Source of the DNA: an uncultured Eubacterium sp.
GTDB taxonomy: Bacteria; Bacillota_A; Clostridia; Lachnospirales; Lachnospiraceae
Assembly (NCBI GenBank): GCA_948468465.1
Contig: CAOKJJ010000009.1
Span: 1-49,812 of the forward strand
Length of the DNA: 49,812 nucleotides
Direction of reading: 5' to 3'
Positions 1 to 8,792 of this stretch are shown here, in pieces. Below the pieces are notes generated by a model, which saw nothing but the letters and a program-made list of their open reading frames with translations, searched no databases and was not told where the DNA came from. Both the position numbers and the translations under genes were made by a program. The stretch's first letter is position 1, and every line of letters begins with the position of its first letter.

Positions 1-104
1 CATAACAATTTATAACAAAATGTTTTGTATTTCGTTAAAAAGATTTATGAATTGTCATTTCTTTTAAAGATATTATTACAAAAAGGAAAATAAAATTACT
101 ATAT

Positions 105-157
105 AACAAAATGGAACTGGATGGCAAAAATCAAAGCCAACCAAGTTCCATTTTGTT
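105..157. repeat. 14-bp inverted repeat with 25-nt loop
   Basis: The arm at 105-118 (AACAAAATGGAACT) is a perfect reverse complement of 144-157. There is no U-tract at either side, so it is not an obvious terminator. It could be a protein-binding site or the scar of a small element. Confidence 0.5.
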
Positions 158-344
158 CCTCTATAATTTGGATGTACCACTAAAATATCCTATTTAATTT
201 CTTTTCTTAATCTTGCAGCATTCTATCAGCTTTTACCAGCATAGCTATTGGGGTGGCTTACAGTTTCTGCCCTTGCATATTCCTAACAAAATGGATATAC
301 TATATGTAAGAAAGTTGGAATTTCTCACTTTAAAACTATGAGTA

Positions 345-359
345 ATACCGTCAAGGTAT
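345..359 (+). promoter_or_regulatory. Possible autoregulatory operator of the toxin-antitoxin operon
   Basis: ATACC-GTCAA-GGTAT is a perfect 5-bp inverted repeat 45 bp before the antitoxin start codon. AbrB/MazE-type antitoxins usually bind such sites upstream of their own operon. Assignment rests on position and symmetry only. Confidence 0.3.
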
Positions 360-404
360 ACCTATATGCCCTAAAACTACGGGTATAAGAAAGGAGCTGA
401 TATT

Positions 405-665
405 ATGCTTGCTGAACTCCGCCAGAAGGCACAGATCACAATCCCAAAGGAAATCATTGTAAAACTTGGCCTGTCAGAAGGCGACAAACTGGATATCTTT
501 GAAAAGGACGGCTCTATCTGCCTCATGCCGGTTGCCGTCTATCCGAAAAAATACCTGAATGAGCTGAAAGAGGAAATCAGCGGTGTAAAAGCGAAACTGG
601 CCTCCGGGGAGCAGCCCGTCTTTGACAGCGTGGACGCCCTGTTTGATAAATTGGAGGCAGACTGA
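405..665 (+). CDS. AbrB/SpoVT-fold antitoxin
   Basis: 86 residues. The N-terminal 45 residues match the swapped-hairpin AbrB/MazE DNA-binding fold: an LRQKAQITIPKEI strand at 4-16, then a GLSEGDKLDI turn and a hydrophobic strand. The C-terminal half is a charged helix that would be expected to wrap the toxin. AAGGAG at 391-396 sits 8 nt before the ATG. The stop TGA overlaps the ATG of the next gene by one base (TGATG), so the two are translationally coupled, as in type II toxin-antitoxin operons. The inferred role is to neutralise the downstream RelE-like toxin and repress the operon. Confidence 0.85.
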   Translation: MLAELRQKAQITIPKEIIVKLGLSEGDKLDIFEKDGSICLMPVAVYPKKYLNELKEEISGVKAKLASGEQPVFDSVDALFDKLEAD

Positions 666-931
666 TGGCATACGAATTTACCTTTACGCCGCAGTTCCAG
701 AAGCATTTTAAGGAGCTCACCGCCCAGGAAAAGAAACAGCTAAAAAACAAACTGGAACTCCTGGCGCAGAACCCCTCCCATCCGTCGCTGCGCACCAAGC
801 GGATCCAGGGCACCACAGACCTTTTCGAGTGCAGCGTTAACATGGACATCCGCATTATCTGGTACTATGAAGGCGACAAGATGATTATCCTGGTAGACGT
901 GGGTCATCACGACATATTAAAACAGTTCTGA
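665..931 (+). CDS. RelE/ParE-superfamily toxin
   Basis: 88 residues, normal length for the family. Features seen: an N-terminal strand (YEFTFTPQFQKHF), two helices with an alternating Lys/Leu pattern, a central LRTKRIQGTTDLFECSVN segment, and the terminal strands MDIRIIWYYEGDKMIILVDVGHHD. These are typical of RelE/YafQ/HigB-like mRNA interferases, which cleave mRNA on the ribosome; ParE-type gyrase poisons share the fold and cannot be excluded. It overlaps the antitoxin stop by one base and has no separate promoter. Confidence 0.85.
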   Translation: MAYEFTFTPQFQKHFKELTAQEKKQLKNKLELLAQNPSHPSLRTKRIQGTTDLFECSVNMDIRIIWYYEGDKMIILVDVGHHDILKQF

Positions 932-933
932 TT

Positions 934-973
934 ACAGAAGCGGCACATCCCGGAAAGGTTGCGCCGCTTTCTG
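934..973 (+). terminator. Hairpin after the toxin gene
   Basis: CAGAAGCGGC at 935-944 pairs with GCCGCTTTCTG at 963-973 with one bulged base. It lies between two convergent genes. No U-tract follows, so function as an intrinsic terminator is uncertain. Confidence 0.35.
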
Positions 974-993
974 CAAATGTCTCTGTGCTACAG

Positions 994-1536
994 TCACCTG
1001 TCCTCATTCGGATCATCATAATACCCAAGTTCTACGCGAACATCCTCTATCATATATCCCAAATCGTCTGATACGCCATATCCCAGAGGATCGGCAGTAG
1101 CTATGAGTTTTTCGAACTCCGCTTCGTGGAGCCTGAAAAAATCCGGATGCAATTTTGCATAATCCAGGAATTTTTCAGCTGTGGATACAAGGCTGTTGTA
1201 AAATCTTTCACCAAAGTCACCGTAAGCTGCACTAAGTTCTGCTGCTTCGGCAGCGAAAGTCAGATACATCCGGGCCTTTGTTCCTTCATCTGCAGTTCTG
1301 CTCAGGTAGTCTTTCAGCACACCCTTGCATTCACCCAAAGAAAACTGTTCCTTCCAAAAAACTTTTTCTAAGCGTTTCTGCAGACTGGCCAGTAATTTAT
1401 CATTATCTACTTCGTTCCAACAACTGCTTTCGATATCCTTAAAAGTTTTAGAGGATTTGAACATTTGAAATAAATGAGCTTCCAATTCATCTCTGTCTAA
1501 AGATTTAATTACTTTTTTATACTGTGTTAGTGTCAT
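994..1536 (-). CDS. DUF6155-like protein
   Basis: 180 residues, all-helical and charged, with no signal peptide or membrane segment. The N-terminus (TLTQYKKVIKSLDRDELEAH) and the central YGDFGERFYNSL stretch resemble what I recall of the DUF6155 family, whose function is unknown. A GGGGGG tract about 7 nt before the start codon supports this start. It is convergent with the toxin gene and lies 26 bp after the Uma2-type gene in the same direction, so the two may be co-transcribed. I infer no biochemical role. Confidence 0.6.
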   Translation of the reverse strand: MTLTQYKKVIKSLDRDELEAHLFQMFKSSKTFKDIESSCWNEVDNDKLLASLQKRLEKVFWKEQFSLGECKGVLKDYLSRTADEGTKARMYLTFAAEAAELSAAYGDFGERFYNSLVSTAEKFLDYAKLHPDFFRLHEAEFEKLIATADPLGYGVSDDLGYMIEDVRVELGYYDDPNEDR

Positions 1537-1562
1537 ACTCTTTATCCCCCCTGGCTCAATGA

Positions 1563-2084
1563 TTATTCCATATCCACTTCATCAAACAAATCATCAAATG
1601 TAATTTCAACATTTGGAAAATGAATGATTCTCAACTCATCTTTATTCTCTTCTTTCACTGTCTTCCACAAATAATACTGCGGTTTTCCGTTTTCATCATA
1701 GTCAAGCTCATATATTTCAACTTTTTTTTCTTTTAAATCTACCATCCAATATTCATCAATTTCCTGCTGTCTGTATAATTCTTTCTTTTCTCCACGATCA
1801 TATTTTTCCGTTGATGGACTTAAAACCTCCATGACAAAACGCGGCGCATCAATAAAAGTATTTCCTCTGCGAGATTTTGTACGGCAATTTATAGATGCAT
1901 CGGGTATTATCGTTTTGTCCTCGCCATCTTCTGTTTTGAATTTGTATTGTACATTGTCGGAGAATACGTAACATGTACTGTTTTTTAGTTGTTTACGAAT
2001 TGCCGCCACAAAATTTACAATTACGGTTGAATGTTCCGGTCTTGCTCCTGCCATATCTGTTATTTGTAAACCCAAATCCACCAT
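1563..2084 (-). CDS. Uma2-family putative PD-(D/E)XK endonuclease
   Basis: 173 residues. The restriction-like core is visible: IIPDASI (Asp) near residue 83, RFVMEVLSPST (Glu) near 103, KKELYRQQEIDEYWMVDLKEKKVEIYEL in family-typical order. This is the Uma2/DUF820 group, which expands in many bacteria and whose biological substrate is unresolved. The protein lacks the usual N-terminal helix-strand that precedes the DMAGARPEH segment, so it is slightly short, but GAAAGG lies about 8 nt before this ATG and supports the start. It precedes the DUF6155-like gene. Confidence 0.8.
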   Translation of the reverse strand: MVDLGLQITDMAGARPEHSTVIVNFVAAIRKQLKNSTCYVFSDNVQYKFKTEDGEDKTIIPDASINCRTKSRRGNTFIDAPRFVMEVLSPSTEKYDRGEKKELYRQQEIDEYWMVDLKEKKVEIYELDYDENGKPQYYLWKTVKEENKDELRIIHFPNVEITFDDLFDEVDME

Positions 2085-2108
2085 ATCACACCCTTTCTTC
2101 TATGTTTT

Positions 2109-2127
2109 ATTATAACAAATGCATTTG
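2109..2127 (-). promoter_or_regulatory. Promoter with 12-bp palindrome
   Basis: On the minus strand TATAAT (2109-2114) lies 25 bp before the Uma2-type start. Just upstream is CAAATGCATTTG (2116-2127), a perfect 12-bp palindrome that would sit in the -10/-35 spacer. No good -35 box is visible. The palindrome is a candidate operator. Confidence 0.4.
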
Positions 2128-2161
2128 AAAACACGCTCTAATATCTTTTTGCTGAACATAT

Positions 2162-2335
2162 TTAGTTTTTATCTTCGTTACACATTGTTTCGTATTTCTT
2201 CGTAAGTTTCTGATATTCTTCAAGCGTCTTGCACTCTTTCAGATCATTTAAGATTCTAATACGTTCCAGTTTCCGTGCCAGATTTTCAATCGTTTCTGCT
2301 GTATTTAGTATGCTGCTCCCCTCCCTTCCGTTCAA
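2162..2335 (-). CDS. Possible small helical protein or remnant
   Basis: A minus-strand frame ends with TAA at 2162 and codes a charged, coding-like helix containing ETIENLARKLERIRILNDLK. An excellent GGGAGGGG ribosome site precedes codon ATA (2309-2311), which is not a normal start. The only other in-frame start is TTG at 2335, upstream of that site. Either initiation is unusual or the ATG has mutated to ATA. This frame is the main content of the 310-bp gap between its neighbours. Confidence 0.3.
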   Translation of the reverse strand: MNGREGSSILNTAETIENLARKLERIRILNDLKECKTLEEYQKLTKKYETMCNEDKN

Positions 2336-2395
2336 AGAGCCATTCGTATGTACTTATTATAGCATGCATCAAAATCATTTACTATCCTATGCTTC

Positions 2396-3736
2396 TTACT
2401 CTTCCAATTTTCGATATACCGTCACCCACATCGTGCAAAAGGAAGCCAGTCCTCCGATCAGGTTCGATACAGGCTCCGCCAAAAACACCCCATTCGCGCC
2501 AAATCCAGCTACTGGCAGAAACAGCGTCAGCGGAACTACGATGATCACTTTCCGAAACAGCGAAAAGAATATGGAACGCTTTGCATATCCAAGCGCCTGA
2601 AAGGTGCTCTGCCCCGTAAACTGAAACGCCATAAAGCAAAATCCGAAAAAATACAGATGCATTGCCTTCGTGCCGGACTGTATCATGGAAAGGTCACTTG
2701 TAAATATGGAAAACAAAGCATGCGGCAAAATCATAACAAGGCCCCAGGCAAGCATCGTATAGGCAATGCCAATGAACGCGGTAAATCGAATGCCTTCTTT
2801 TACGCGGGAATATTTTCGCGCGCCATAATTATAACCAAGTATCGGCTGCGCTCCGTTTGCGATTCCCATAACGGGCAGCGACAGCAGCTCTCTGACTGAA
2901 TTTAATATCGTCATAATGCCGACATATAAATCACCGCCGTAATTTTGCAGCATGACATTGCATACGATTTGTACCAGTGCGTTTGTAGCCTGTACGATAA
3001 AGCCGGATGCTCCAAGCGGCAGCATTTCACGAACAAGCCTGCCGTCTGGTTTCAGATTGGATATTTTTATTTTCAGCAAGGATTTTTTGCCGGTCAGAAA
3101 ACGAATGACCCAGATTCCGGAAACGGTCTGGCTGATGACTGTCGCAAGCGCTGCTCCGCGGACATCCATTTGCAGTACAAAAATAAAAACAGGATCTAAA
3201 ATCAGATTCAGCACCGCGCCGATCACGGTTGTCAGCATTCCGATGCCAGGGAATCCCTGTGCATTGATAAAGCCGTTGAGTCCCGTGGCAAACATCGAAC
3301 ATGTTGTACCAAACAAATAAATCTGCAGATACGCATCCGCATAATGATAAGAAGCGTCACTTGCGCCAAAAAAGTATAACACCGGCCTGCGGAACAAATA
3401 GCAAAATAAAAAAATAATGATGGAAGAGCCAAGCAGCAGCGTAAACGCATTTCCCATGATTTTTTCCGCATGCGCGTTTTGCCCTCTGCCTCTGGCAATG
3501 GAAAATAAAGGTGTGCCGCCGGTGCCAAACAGGCTTGTAAAGGCGGCTATGATCGTAATGATTGGAAACGTCAGACCGATGCCTGTTAGAGCCATATTGT
3601 CAGCGCCTGGCAGATGGCCGATATAAATACGGTCCACGACATTATAAAGCAGCTGCACGAGCTGTGCCAGTGTCAGAGGGATTGCCTGGCTGATAATATT
3701 GCGGGATACCTTTCCCTTTGAAAAATCTGTTACCAT
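2396..3736 (-). CDS. MATE-family multidrug/cation antiporter
   Basis: 446 residues with about twelve hydrophobic segments in two halves. The opening (KVSRNIISQAIPLTLAQLVQLLYNVVDRIYIGHLPG) is the signature start of NorM/DinF-like MATE exporters in Firmicutes, which swap Na+ or H+ for organic cations at the membrane. AGGAGAT lies 6 nt before the ATG. A TATAAT box (3773-3778) lies upstream with a poor -35. It is transcribed alone in the same direction as ilvC, separated from it by a strong terminator. The substrate cannot be predicted. Confidence 0.93.
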   Translation of the reverse strand: MVTDFSKGKVSRNIISQAIPLTLAQLVQLLYNVVDRIYIGHLPGADNMALTGIGLTFPIITIIAAFTSLFGTGGTPLFSIARGRGQNAHAEKIMGNAFTLLLGSSIIIFLFCYLFRRPVLYFFGASDASYHYADAYLQIYLFGTTCSMFATGLNGFINAQGFPGIGMLTTVIGAVLNLILDPVFIFVLQMDVRGAALATVISQTVSGIWVIRFLTGKKSLLKIKISNLKPDGRLVREMLPLGASGFIVQATNALVQIVCNVMLQNYGGDLYVGIMTILNSVRELLSLPVMGIANGAQPILGYNYGARKYSRVKEGIRFTAFIGIAYTMLAWGLVMILPHALFSIFTSDLSMIQSGTKAMHLYFFGFCFMAFQFTGQSTFQALGYAKRSIFFSLFRKVIIVVPLTLFLPVAGFGANGVFLAEPVSNLIGGLASFCTMWVTVYRKLEE

Positions 3737-3820
3737 ATTTCGATCTCCTGTTTATCACTGATCTTTATTTATATTATAACAAAATTCCATCTACGTTTCC
3801 TAAACTTGTAAAAAGTGCAA

Positions 3821-3870
3821 ATAATAAAAAGTGTAAAGCGCTTTGTCACACGCGTTACACTTCTTATTAT
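3821..3870 (-). terminator. Intrinsic terminator after ilvC
   Basis: A long hairpin pairs 3821-3836 with 3855-3870 with a single mismatch, and GCG/CGC extends it inward. It follows the ilvC stop in the direction of transcription, with A/T-rich sequence at the base. It would isolate ilvC-ilvN from the MATE gene. Confidence 0.75.
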
Positions 3871-3883
3871 GAATGTGATTCTC

Positions 3884-4909
<1,026 letters not shown>

Positions 4910-4922
4910 TTAGCCTCCTAAA

Positions 4923-5423
4923 TTATTCTAAATATGTAACATCGGAAGAACCTCTGGTTAAGCCAGTTATTCCGGTTCTAGCTAATTCAAGAATCTCAAA
5001 GCCGGATACAAGGTCTAAAAACGCACTCAGCTTGTCCTGATTTCCGGTTAATTCGATGACCATGGAATCTCTCGTAACGTCTACGACCTTGCCGCGGAAA
5101 ATTTCGATCACGCTCAAAATTTCCTGCCGGCTGGATTCCTGTACCCGAAGCTTGACTAAGATCAATTCTCTGGTCACAGAGCTTCCCGCTTCCAGTTTTT
5201 TAATATCCAGCACATCTTCCAGCTTTGCGAGCTGATTTTCAATCTGCTCCAAAATCAGCTTGTCCCCGCTTGATACAATCGTAATGCGTGTATAACGCGG
5301 ATCTGCCGTTACTCCGGCGGAAATGCTGTCAATGTTGTAGCCCCGTCTGCTGAACAGACCAGATACATGGCTTAAGACACTGGAAGTATTTTCCACTAAT
5401 AATGATAATGCCTGTTTTCTCAT
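4923..5423 (-). CDS. ilvN: Acetolactate synthase small (regulatory) subunit
   Basis: 166 residues from the preferred start. The N-terminal ACT domain (ALSLLVENTSSVLSHVSGLF, then RRGYNIDSI and TRITIV) and the C-terminal ALS_ss_C domain (RELILVKLRV through GITGLTRGS) are both complete. It stimulates the catalytic subunit and confers valine feedback. An upstream ATG at 5435 is possible, but it is abutted by the AAAAGGG ribosome site; the ATG at 5423 is better spaced. The catalytic subunit gene is not nearby, so the partner must be encoded elsewhere. Confidence 0.93.
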   Translation of the reverse strand: MRKQALSLLVENTSSVLSHVSGLFSRRGYNIDSISAGVTADPRYTRITIVSSGDKLILEQIENQLAKLEDVLDIKKLEAGSSVTRELILVKLRVQESSRQEILSVIEIFRGKVVDVTRDSMVIELTGNQDKLSAFLDLVSGFEILELARTGITGLTRGSSDVTYLE

Positions 5424-5469
5424 TGTGAAAACCATCCCTTTTCTGCATTGATATATTCACACAGGTTTT

Positions 5470-5497
5470 ATTCTAGCACATTCGCTGAGAATGTCAA
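5470..5497 (-). promoter_or_regulatory. Predicted promoter of ilvN-ilvC with inverted repeat in the spacer
   Basis: TTGACA (5492-5497) and TAGAAT (5470-5475) are separated by 16 bp on the minus strand. ACATTC-GCTGA-GAATGT (5478-5494) fills the spacer and overlaps the -35 box, which is a good position for a repressor. The untranslated leader is too short for a T-box. Confidence 0.55.
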
Positions 5498-5537
5498 TAA
5501 ACTTTCTGGCTTTATTTCATCCTTTATTTCATACTTC

Positions 5538-7046
5538 TTAATATCTTTTAATTTTCTTAGAAGGCGTTTTATCAAATTCCGTTTCGCGTACTTTCAGGCT
5601 GTACACCTTTTTATGTGCCGGTGCTGTCTGGTTATATGCATCAATCAGTGCCTGAAGTGCCGTCTTTATGTCCGTAATTTCTTTTTTCTGCGCATATTCA
5701 TAATCCGGGAATATCTCGGCTTCGATCACGCCCTGTGCGTCACGGACAAGGATTTCCTGTACGAGGCGGTTCGAACCGATCTTATTTTCCAGTTCTTCCG
5801 GTGATACGTTTTCGCCGTTTTTCGTAATAATCAGGTTCTTTAAGCGCCCGGTCAGATGAATGTAATTGTCTGCATCCACATACCCAAGATCGCCGGTACG
5901 CAGCCATCCGTCCACGAGTGTTTCTTCTGTTTCCTTCGGCATGTTGTAATAGCCCTGCATCACGCTGCTGCCGCGTACCCACAGTTCATTGTCCACCGTT
6001 TTTGCCTCACAGTTCGGCATCAGCTTTCCTACTGTGTCCTTGCGGATGTCCCAGCTTAAATTCGTGCTGATGACCGGCGCGCATTCCGTCATGCCATAGC
6101 CTTGCAGAATCGTAATGCCATATTTTTCAAATAAGTCAATAAGCTGCGGATTCAGATAAGCGCCTCCGCTGCAAATCGTATGCAGCTGATCGCCGAACAC
6201 TTCTTTTTTCACAGCAGCCGGAGGCAGAGCCGCGGCGTCTTCCAGTTTTTTCGCAAGCGTTTCGATCATTAACGGCACCATCAGTATCATATTCGGCTCA
6301 AACAGCTTGATATTTTTCGCAACACGAATCAATGAATCATTGATGCAGACGATGCTGCCAAGTGAAATTCCTTTTAAAATATCCATGCTCAGGCAGTAGG
6401 CATGATGAATCGGAAGTACCGAAAGCACAACCGTTCTTGCAGGGATTTTCATATCCAGGCAGGTAGCGTTTTCCGCCATATTCCGCTGCGTGAGCATGAC
6501 GCCTTTGCTCTTTCCGGTTGTACCGGAAGTAAACATAATCGTACAGAGCGCTTCCGGATTTGCCCAATGGTCAAAGCTGCCTGCATGCTCTTTTAACAGC
6601 TGTGAAAAAGACAATACTTCATCCGTACTTTCCTCCTGCTGCATGGAAATCAGATATTTTAATTTCGGGCAGCGTTCTTTTGCAACCGCAAGCACATCTT
6701 TACGCACCTCATCTACTACAAATACGGTAGCGTCCGCACGGTCAACCAGTTCGCACATCTCTTCAGCAGGAAGCGATACGTCCAGCGGAACCGCAACGCT
6801 GCCGGAATTTACAACCCCAAAATAGCTGACGATCCACGCATAAGAAGTCATGCCTGTCATCGCGATATGGCTGCCCTGTTCTCCTAACGCTTTTAATACG
6901 CAGGAAAAGCTTTCACTGTCCTGCTTTAACTGTGTGTATGATTTAGACTCTACCACATCTTTTTTTACTTTATAACGGATCGCATCCTGATCACCGAATT
7001 CCTGCTGTGCCTGTACGATAATTTCGCGAATTGTATTACAAACCAT
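5538..7046 (-). CDS. AMP-dependent acyl ligase (ANL superfamily)
   Basis: 502 residues. Adenylation motifs are intact: FTSGTTGKSKG at 172-182, GYGMTE in the middle, GWLRTGDLGY followed by GRLKNLI, and the catalytic Lys region TPSKKIKRY at the extreme C-terminus. The enzyme should activate a carboxylic acid as an acyl-adenylate and transfer it to CoA or to a phosphopantetheine arm. The adjacent acyl carrier protein gene 62 bp upstream makes loading of that carrier the favoured role; a general long-chain acyl-CoA synthetase is the alternative. It is the last gene of the SCP2-hydrolase-condensation-ACP operon. The start has a GGAGGAAG site. Confidence 0.88.
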   Translation of the reverse strand: MVCNTIREIIVQAQQEFGDQDAIRYKVKKDVVESKSYTQLKQDSESFSCVLKALGEQGSHIAMTGMTSYAWIVSYFGVVNSGSVAVPLDVSLPAEEMCELVDRADATVFVVDEVRKDVLAVAKERCPKLKYLISMQQEESTDEVLSFSQLLKEHAGSFDHWANPEALCTIMFTSGTTGKSKGVMLTQRNMAENATCLDMKIPARTVVLSVLPIHHAYCLSMDILKGISLGSIVCINDSLIRVAKNIKLFEPNMILMVPLMIETLAKKLEDAAALPPAAVKKEVFGDQLHTICSGGAYLNPQLIDLFEKYGITILQGYGMTECAPVISTNLSWDIRKDTVGKLMPNCEAKTVDNELWVRGSSVMQGYYNMPKETEETLVDGWLRTGDLGYVDADNYIHLTGRLKNLIITKNGENVSPEELENKIGSNRLVQEILVRDAQGVIEAEIFPDYEYAQKKEITDIKTALQALIDAYNQTAPAHKKVYSLKVRETEFDKTPSKKIKRY

Positions 7047-7108
7047 AAAACTTCTTCCTCCTTGTTATCTCTAAGCTGTAACATGAAATAAACCTTCGCG
7101 ACAGATCC

Positions 7109-7336
7109 TTACGCTGTCAGCTTTTCCAGATAATCTACAGCTTCCTGTACGGTACGAATCTGCGCGGCCTCCTGCTGGTCGACTTCGATGTCGAATTCAT
7201 CTTCCAATTCTCCAAGCATACTCATAAAGTCAAAAGATGTGAATCTTAAATCCTCCATAAAACGGGACTCCGGTTTTACATCTGATACTTCCACTTCAAC
7301 GTAATTGCAAATGATTTCTGCTAATTTTTCGAACAT
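7109..7336 (-). CDS. Acyl (peptidyl) carrier protein
   Basis: 75 residues, standard carrier length. The phosphopantetheine attachment site is Ser34 in the context LRFTSFDFMSML, a divergent form of the DSL motif, followed by the usual acidic helix II (LGELEDEFDIEV). The four-helix pattern is intact. The genes on either side encode a condensation-domain protein and an acyl ligase, so this is probably a dedicated carrier and not the housekeeping fatty-acid AcpP. A phosphopantetheinyl transferase is not in the window. Confidence 0.9.
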   Translation of the reverse strand: MFEKLAEIICNYVEVEVSDVKPESRFMEDLRFTSFDFMSMLGELEDEFDIEVDQQEAAQIRTVQEAVDYLEKLTA

Positions 7337-7391
7337 GTCCTATTCCTCTTTTCTTCCTGCACACGTTTTTCAATGATATGTGCTCCGCCTT

Positions 7392-8792
7392 TTATATTAA
7401 TTTAATAATCTCTCCAACCGAAAGGTTCGGGTTTTCAGTGCCTTTAAACATAATCTTGCAAAGATAATAATACAAATATTCCAGCTGCTTTCTGCTGACT
7501 GCCCGTATCTGATGTTCAAAGTTAAAATCCAGGCCGTTGTCTTCCGGACGGTGCATAACCGTCAGATACATGCCCTGTGTGGTCGCTCCGTTCGAATACC
7601 ATTTTGTCTTGTACTGAATGCCGCCCAGTTTTTCCAGCCCTTCGTCCTGCAGAGTCATAGGCTGGTATGTTAATGCCATCGGCTCATACGTCTGCCCTGG
7701 CGCGTTCGGATATAATTTGCTGCGGTACGCAAAGTAAGCAACCGGGTCAAAATTCGCATGCCGGAACATCTCGTTTTGGCGGTCACGGATTTCATAAATG
7801 GCATCTAAAAACGTACGGTCTTCGGATATAATCGTACGGAACGGGAACGAATGGATTCTTGTGCCGCCGGATTTTTTTTCTTTTAATGTCGCACGTCTTG
7901 CGATCGCTGTATTAATCGATACATCGTCATGCCCGTTCATCTTCTGGAAATACGTACGAAGGCCCATAAGCAGCAGGCAGGTAAGCGATACATGATATTT
8001 TTCACAAAAATCCATCAGACGCTTCGTCGGCTCTTCTTCCAGATGGAAGATATCTATATCCGCGTCTACAGAATCCGATACGTTGACTGCGGCACGCAGG
8101 TTTGGATTGCCGGATTTTTCCCGTTCCATCTCCAGCCTTCCGCTGCCGTCAATGCCGTTGTAAATAGGCTCGGATTCTTCGATCAGCTTATGGAAAAAAG
8201 CTTCGTCCCTGGCCTTTGCCTTGCTGCCCGCTTCATAGGCCAGATCTTTTTCAATCTGCTCAATATAAGACGACATTTCCTTTGGATAAGGCACATCCTC
8301 ATACATCCGGTTGCTGTACAGCTCAATAATATCCCTGAGAAAACAGATCAAAGACTGGGCGTCCATAATCCGATGATCGCTAAGCAGATACACGCCGCAA
8401 AATCCGTCCGGCGTCTTAATCATCACGACCTTATTCAGCGGTATGTCTTCTTCTGTAAACGGCACGCGCGTCCATGCACGCATCGTCTGTTCCGCTTCCG
8501 CCATCGTCTTTCCGGTAAAGTCCATAAATTCAATGTCACGTTCTTCTTTATCCACAATATACTGATACCACGTACCATCTTTATCGGATGTAAAACGGAT
8601 CCGCATGCATTCATTCCGTTCATATGCCTTGTAAATGCATTCTTTTAACACATTCCAGTCCAAGTCTACCTGTATCGTCAGACTCGTTCCGATATTTAAC
8701 ACTTCTTTTTTCGGGCAAAAGTTCAGATAATAAAAATGGAACTTCTGTGCCGCTGTCAGCGGATATACTTTATAACCTTTTCTTGTCTTCAT
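7392..8792 (-). CDS. Stand-alone condensation-domain protein
   Basis: 466 residues, the size of one NRPS-type condensation domain (chloramphenicol-acetyltransferase fold). The core motif HHxxxDG appears as SDHRIMDA: the catalytic second His (H140) and Asp (D144) are kept, the first His is Asp and the Gly is Ala. N-terminal YPLTAAQKFHFYYL matches the C1 motif. It should join a carrier-bound acyl group to an amine or alcohol. Its ATG overlaps the hydrolase stop (ATGA), so translation is coupled, and the carrier gene follows after 55 nt. PapA-type acyltransfer is an alternative to amide formation. Confidence 0.8.
   Translation of the reverse strand: MKTRKGYKVYPLTAAQKFHFYYLNFCPKKEVLNIGTSLTIQVDLDWNVLKECIYKAYERNECMRIRFTSDKDGTWYQYIVDKEERDIEFMDFTGKTMAEAEQTMRAWTRVPFTEEDIPLNKVVMIKTPDGFCGVYLLSDHRIMDAQSLICFLRDIIELYSNRMYEDVPYPKEMSSYIEQIEKDLAYEAGSKAKARDEAFFHKLIEESEPIYNGIDGSGRLEMEREKSGNPNLRAAVNVSDSVDADIDIFHLEEEPTKRLMDFCEKYHVSLTCLLLMGLRTYFQKMNGHDDVSINTAIARRATLKEKKSGGTRIHSFPFRTIISEDRTFLDAIYEIRDRQNEMFRHANFDPVAYFAYRSKLYPNAPGQTYEPMALTYQPMTLQDEGLEKLGGIQYKTKWYSNGATTQGMYLTVMHRPEDNGLDFNFEHQIRAVSRKQLEYLYYYLCKIMFKGTENPNLSVGEIIKLI

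Larger units (their letters stand above)
1..404. other. Intergenic region upstream of toxin-antitoxin pair
   Basis: I see no convincing gene here. The stretch is AT-rich and carries the word AACAAAATG three times on the plus strand (near 15, 105 and 283) and once inverted (144-157). The copy at 15-28 is itself a palindrome (ACAAAA, TG, TTTTGT). Confidence 0.5.

Noticed and set aside
2229..2600. Plus-strand frame overlapping the MATE 3' end
   Set aside because: It is antisense to the MATE coding sequence and carries no recognisable domain.
5424..5537. Possible T-box or leader-peptide attenuator upstream of ilvN
   Set aside because: Only 114 bp are available, with no specifier-like stem, no T-box consensus and no run of Leu/Val/Ile codons; a plain promoter explains it.
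7929..8648. Long antisense frame of 239 codons over the condensation gene
   Set aside because: Composition is His/Arg/Phe-rich shadow sequence and it lacks a ribosome site; the opposite strand holds conserved condensation motifs.
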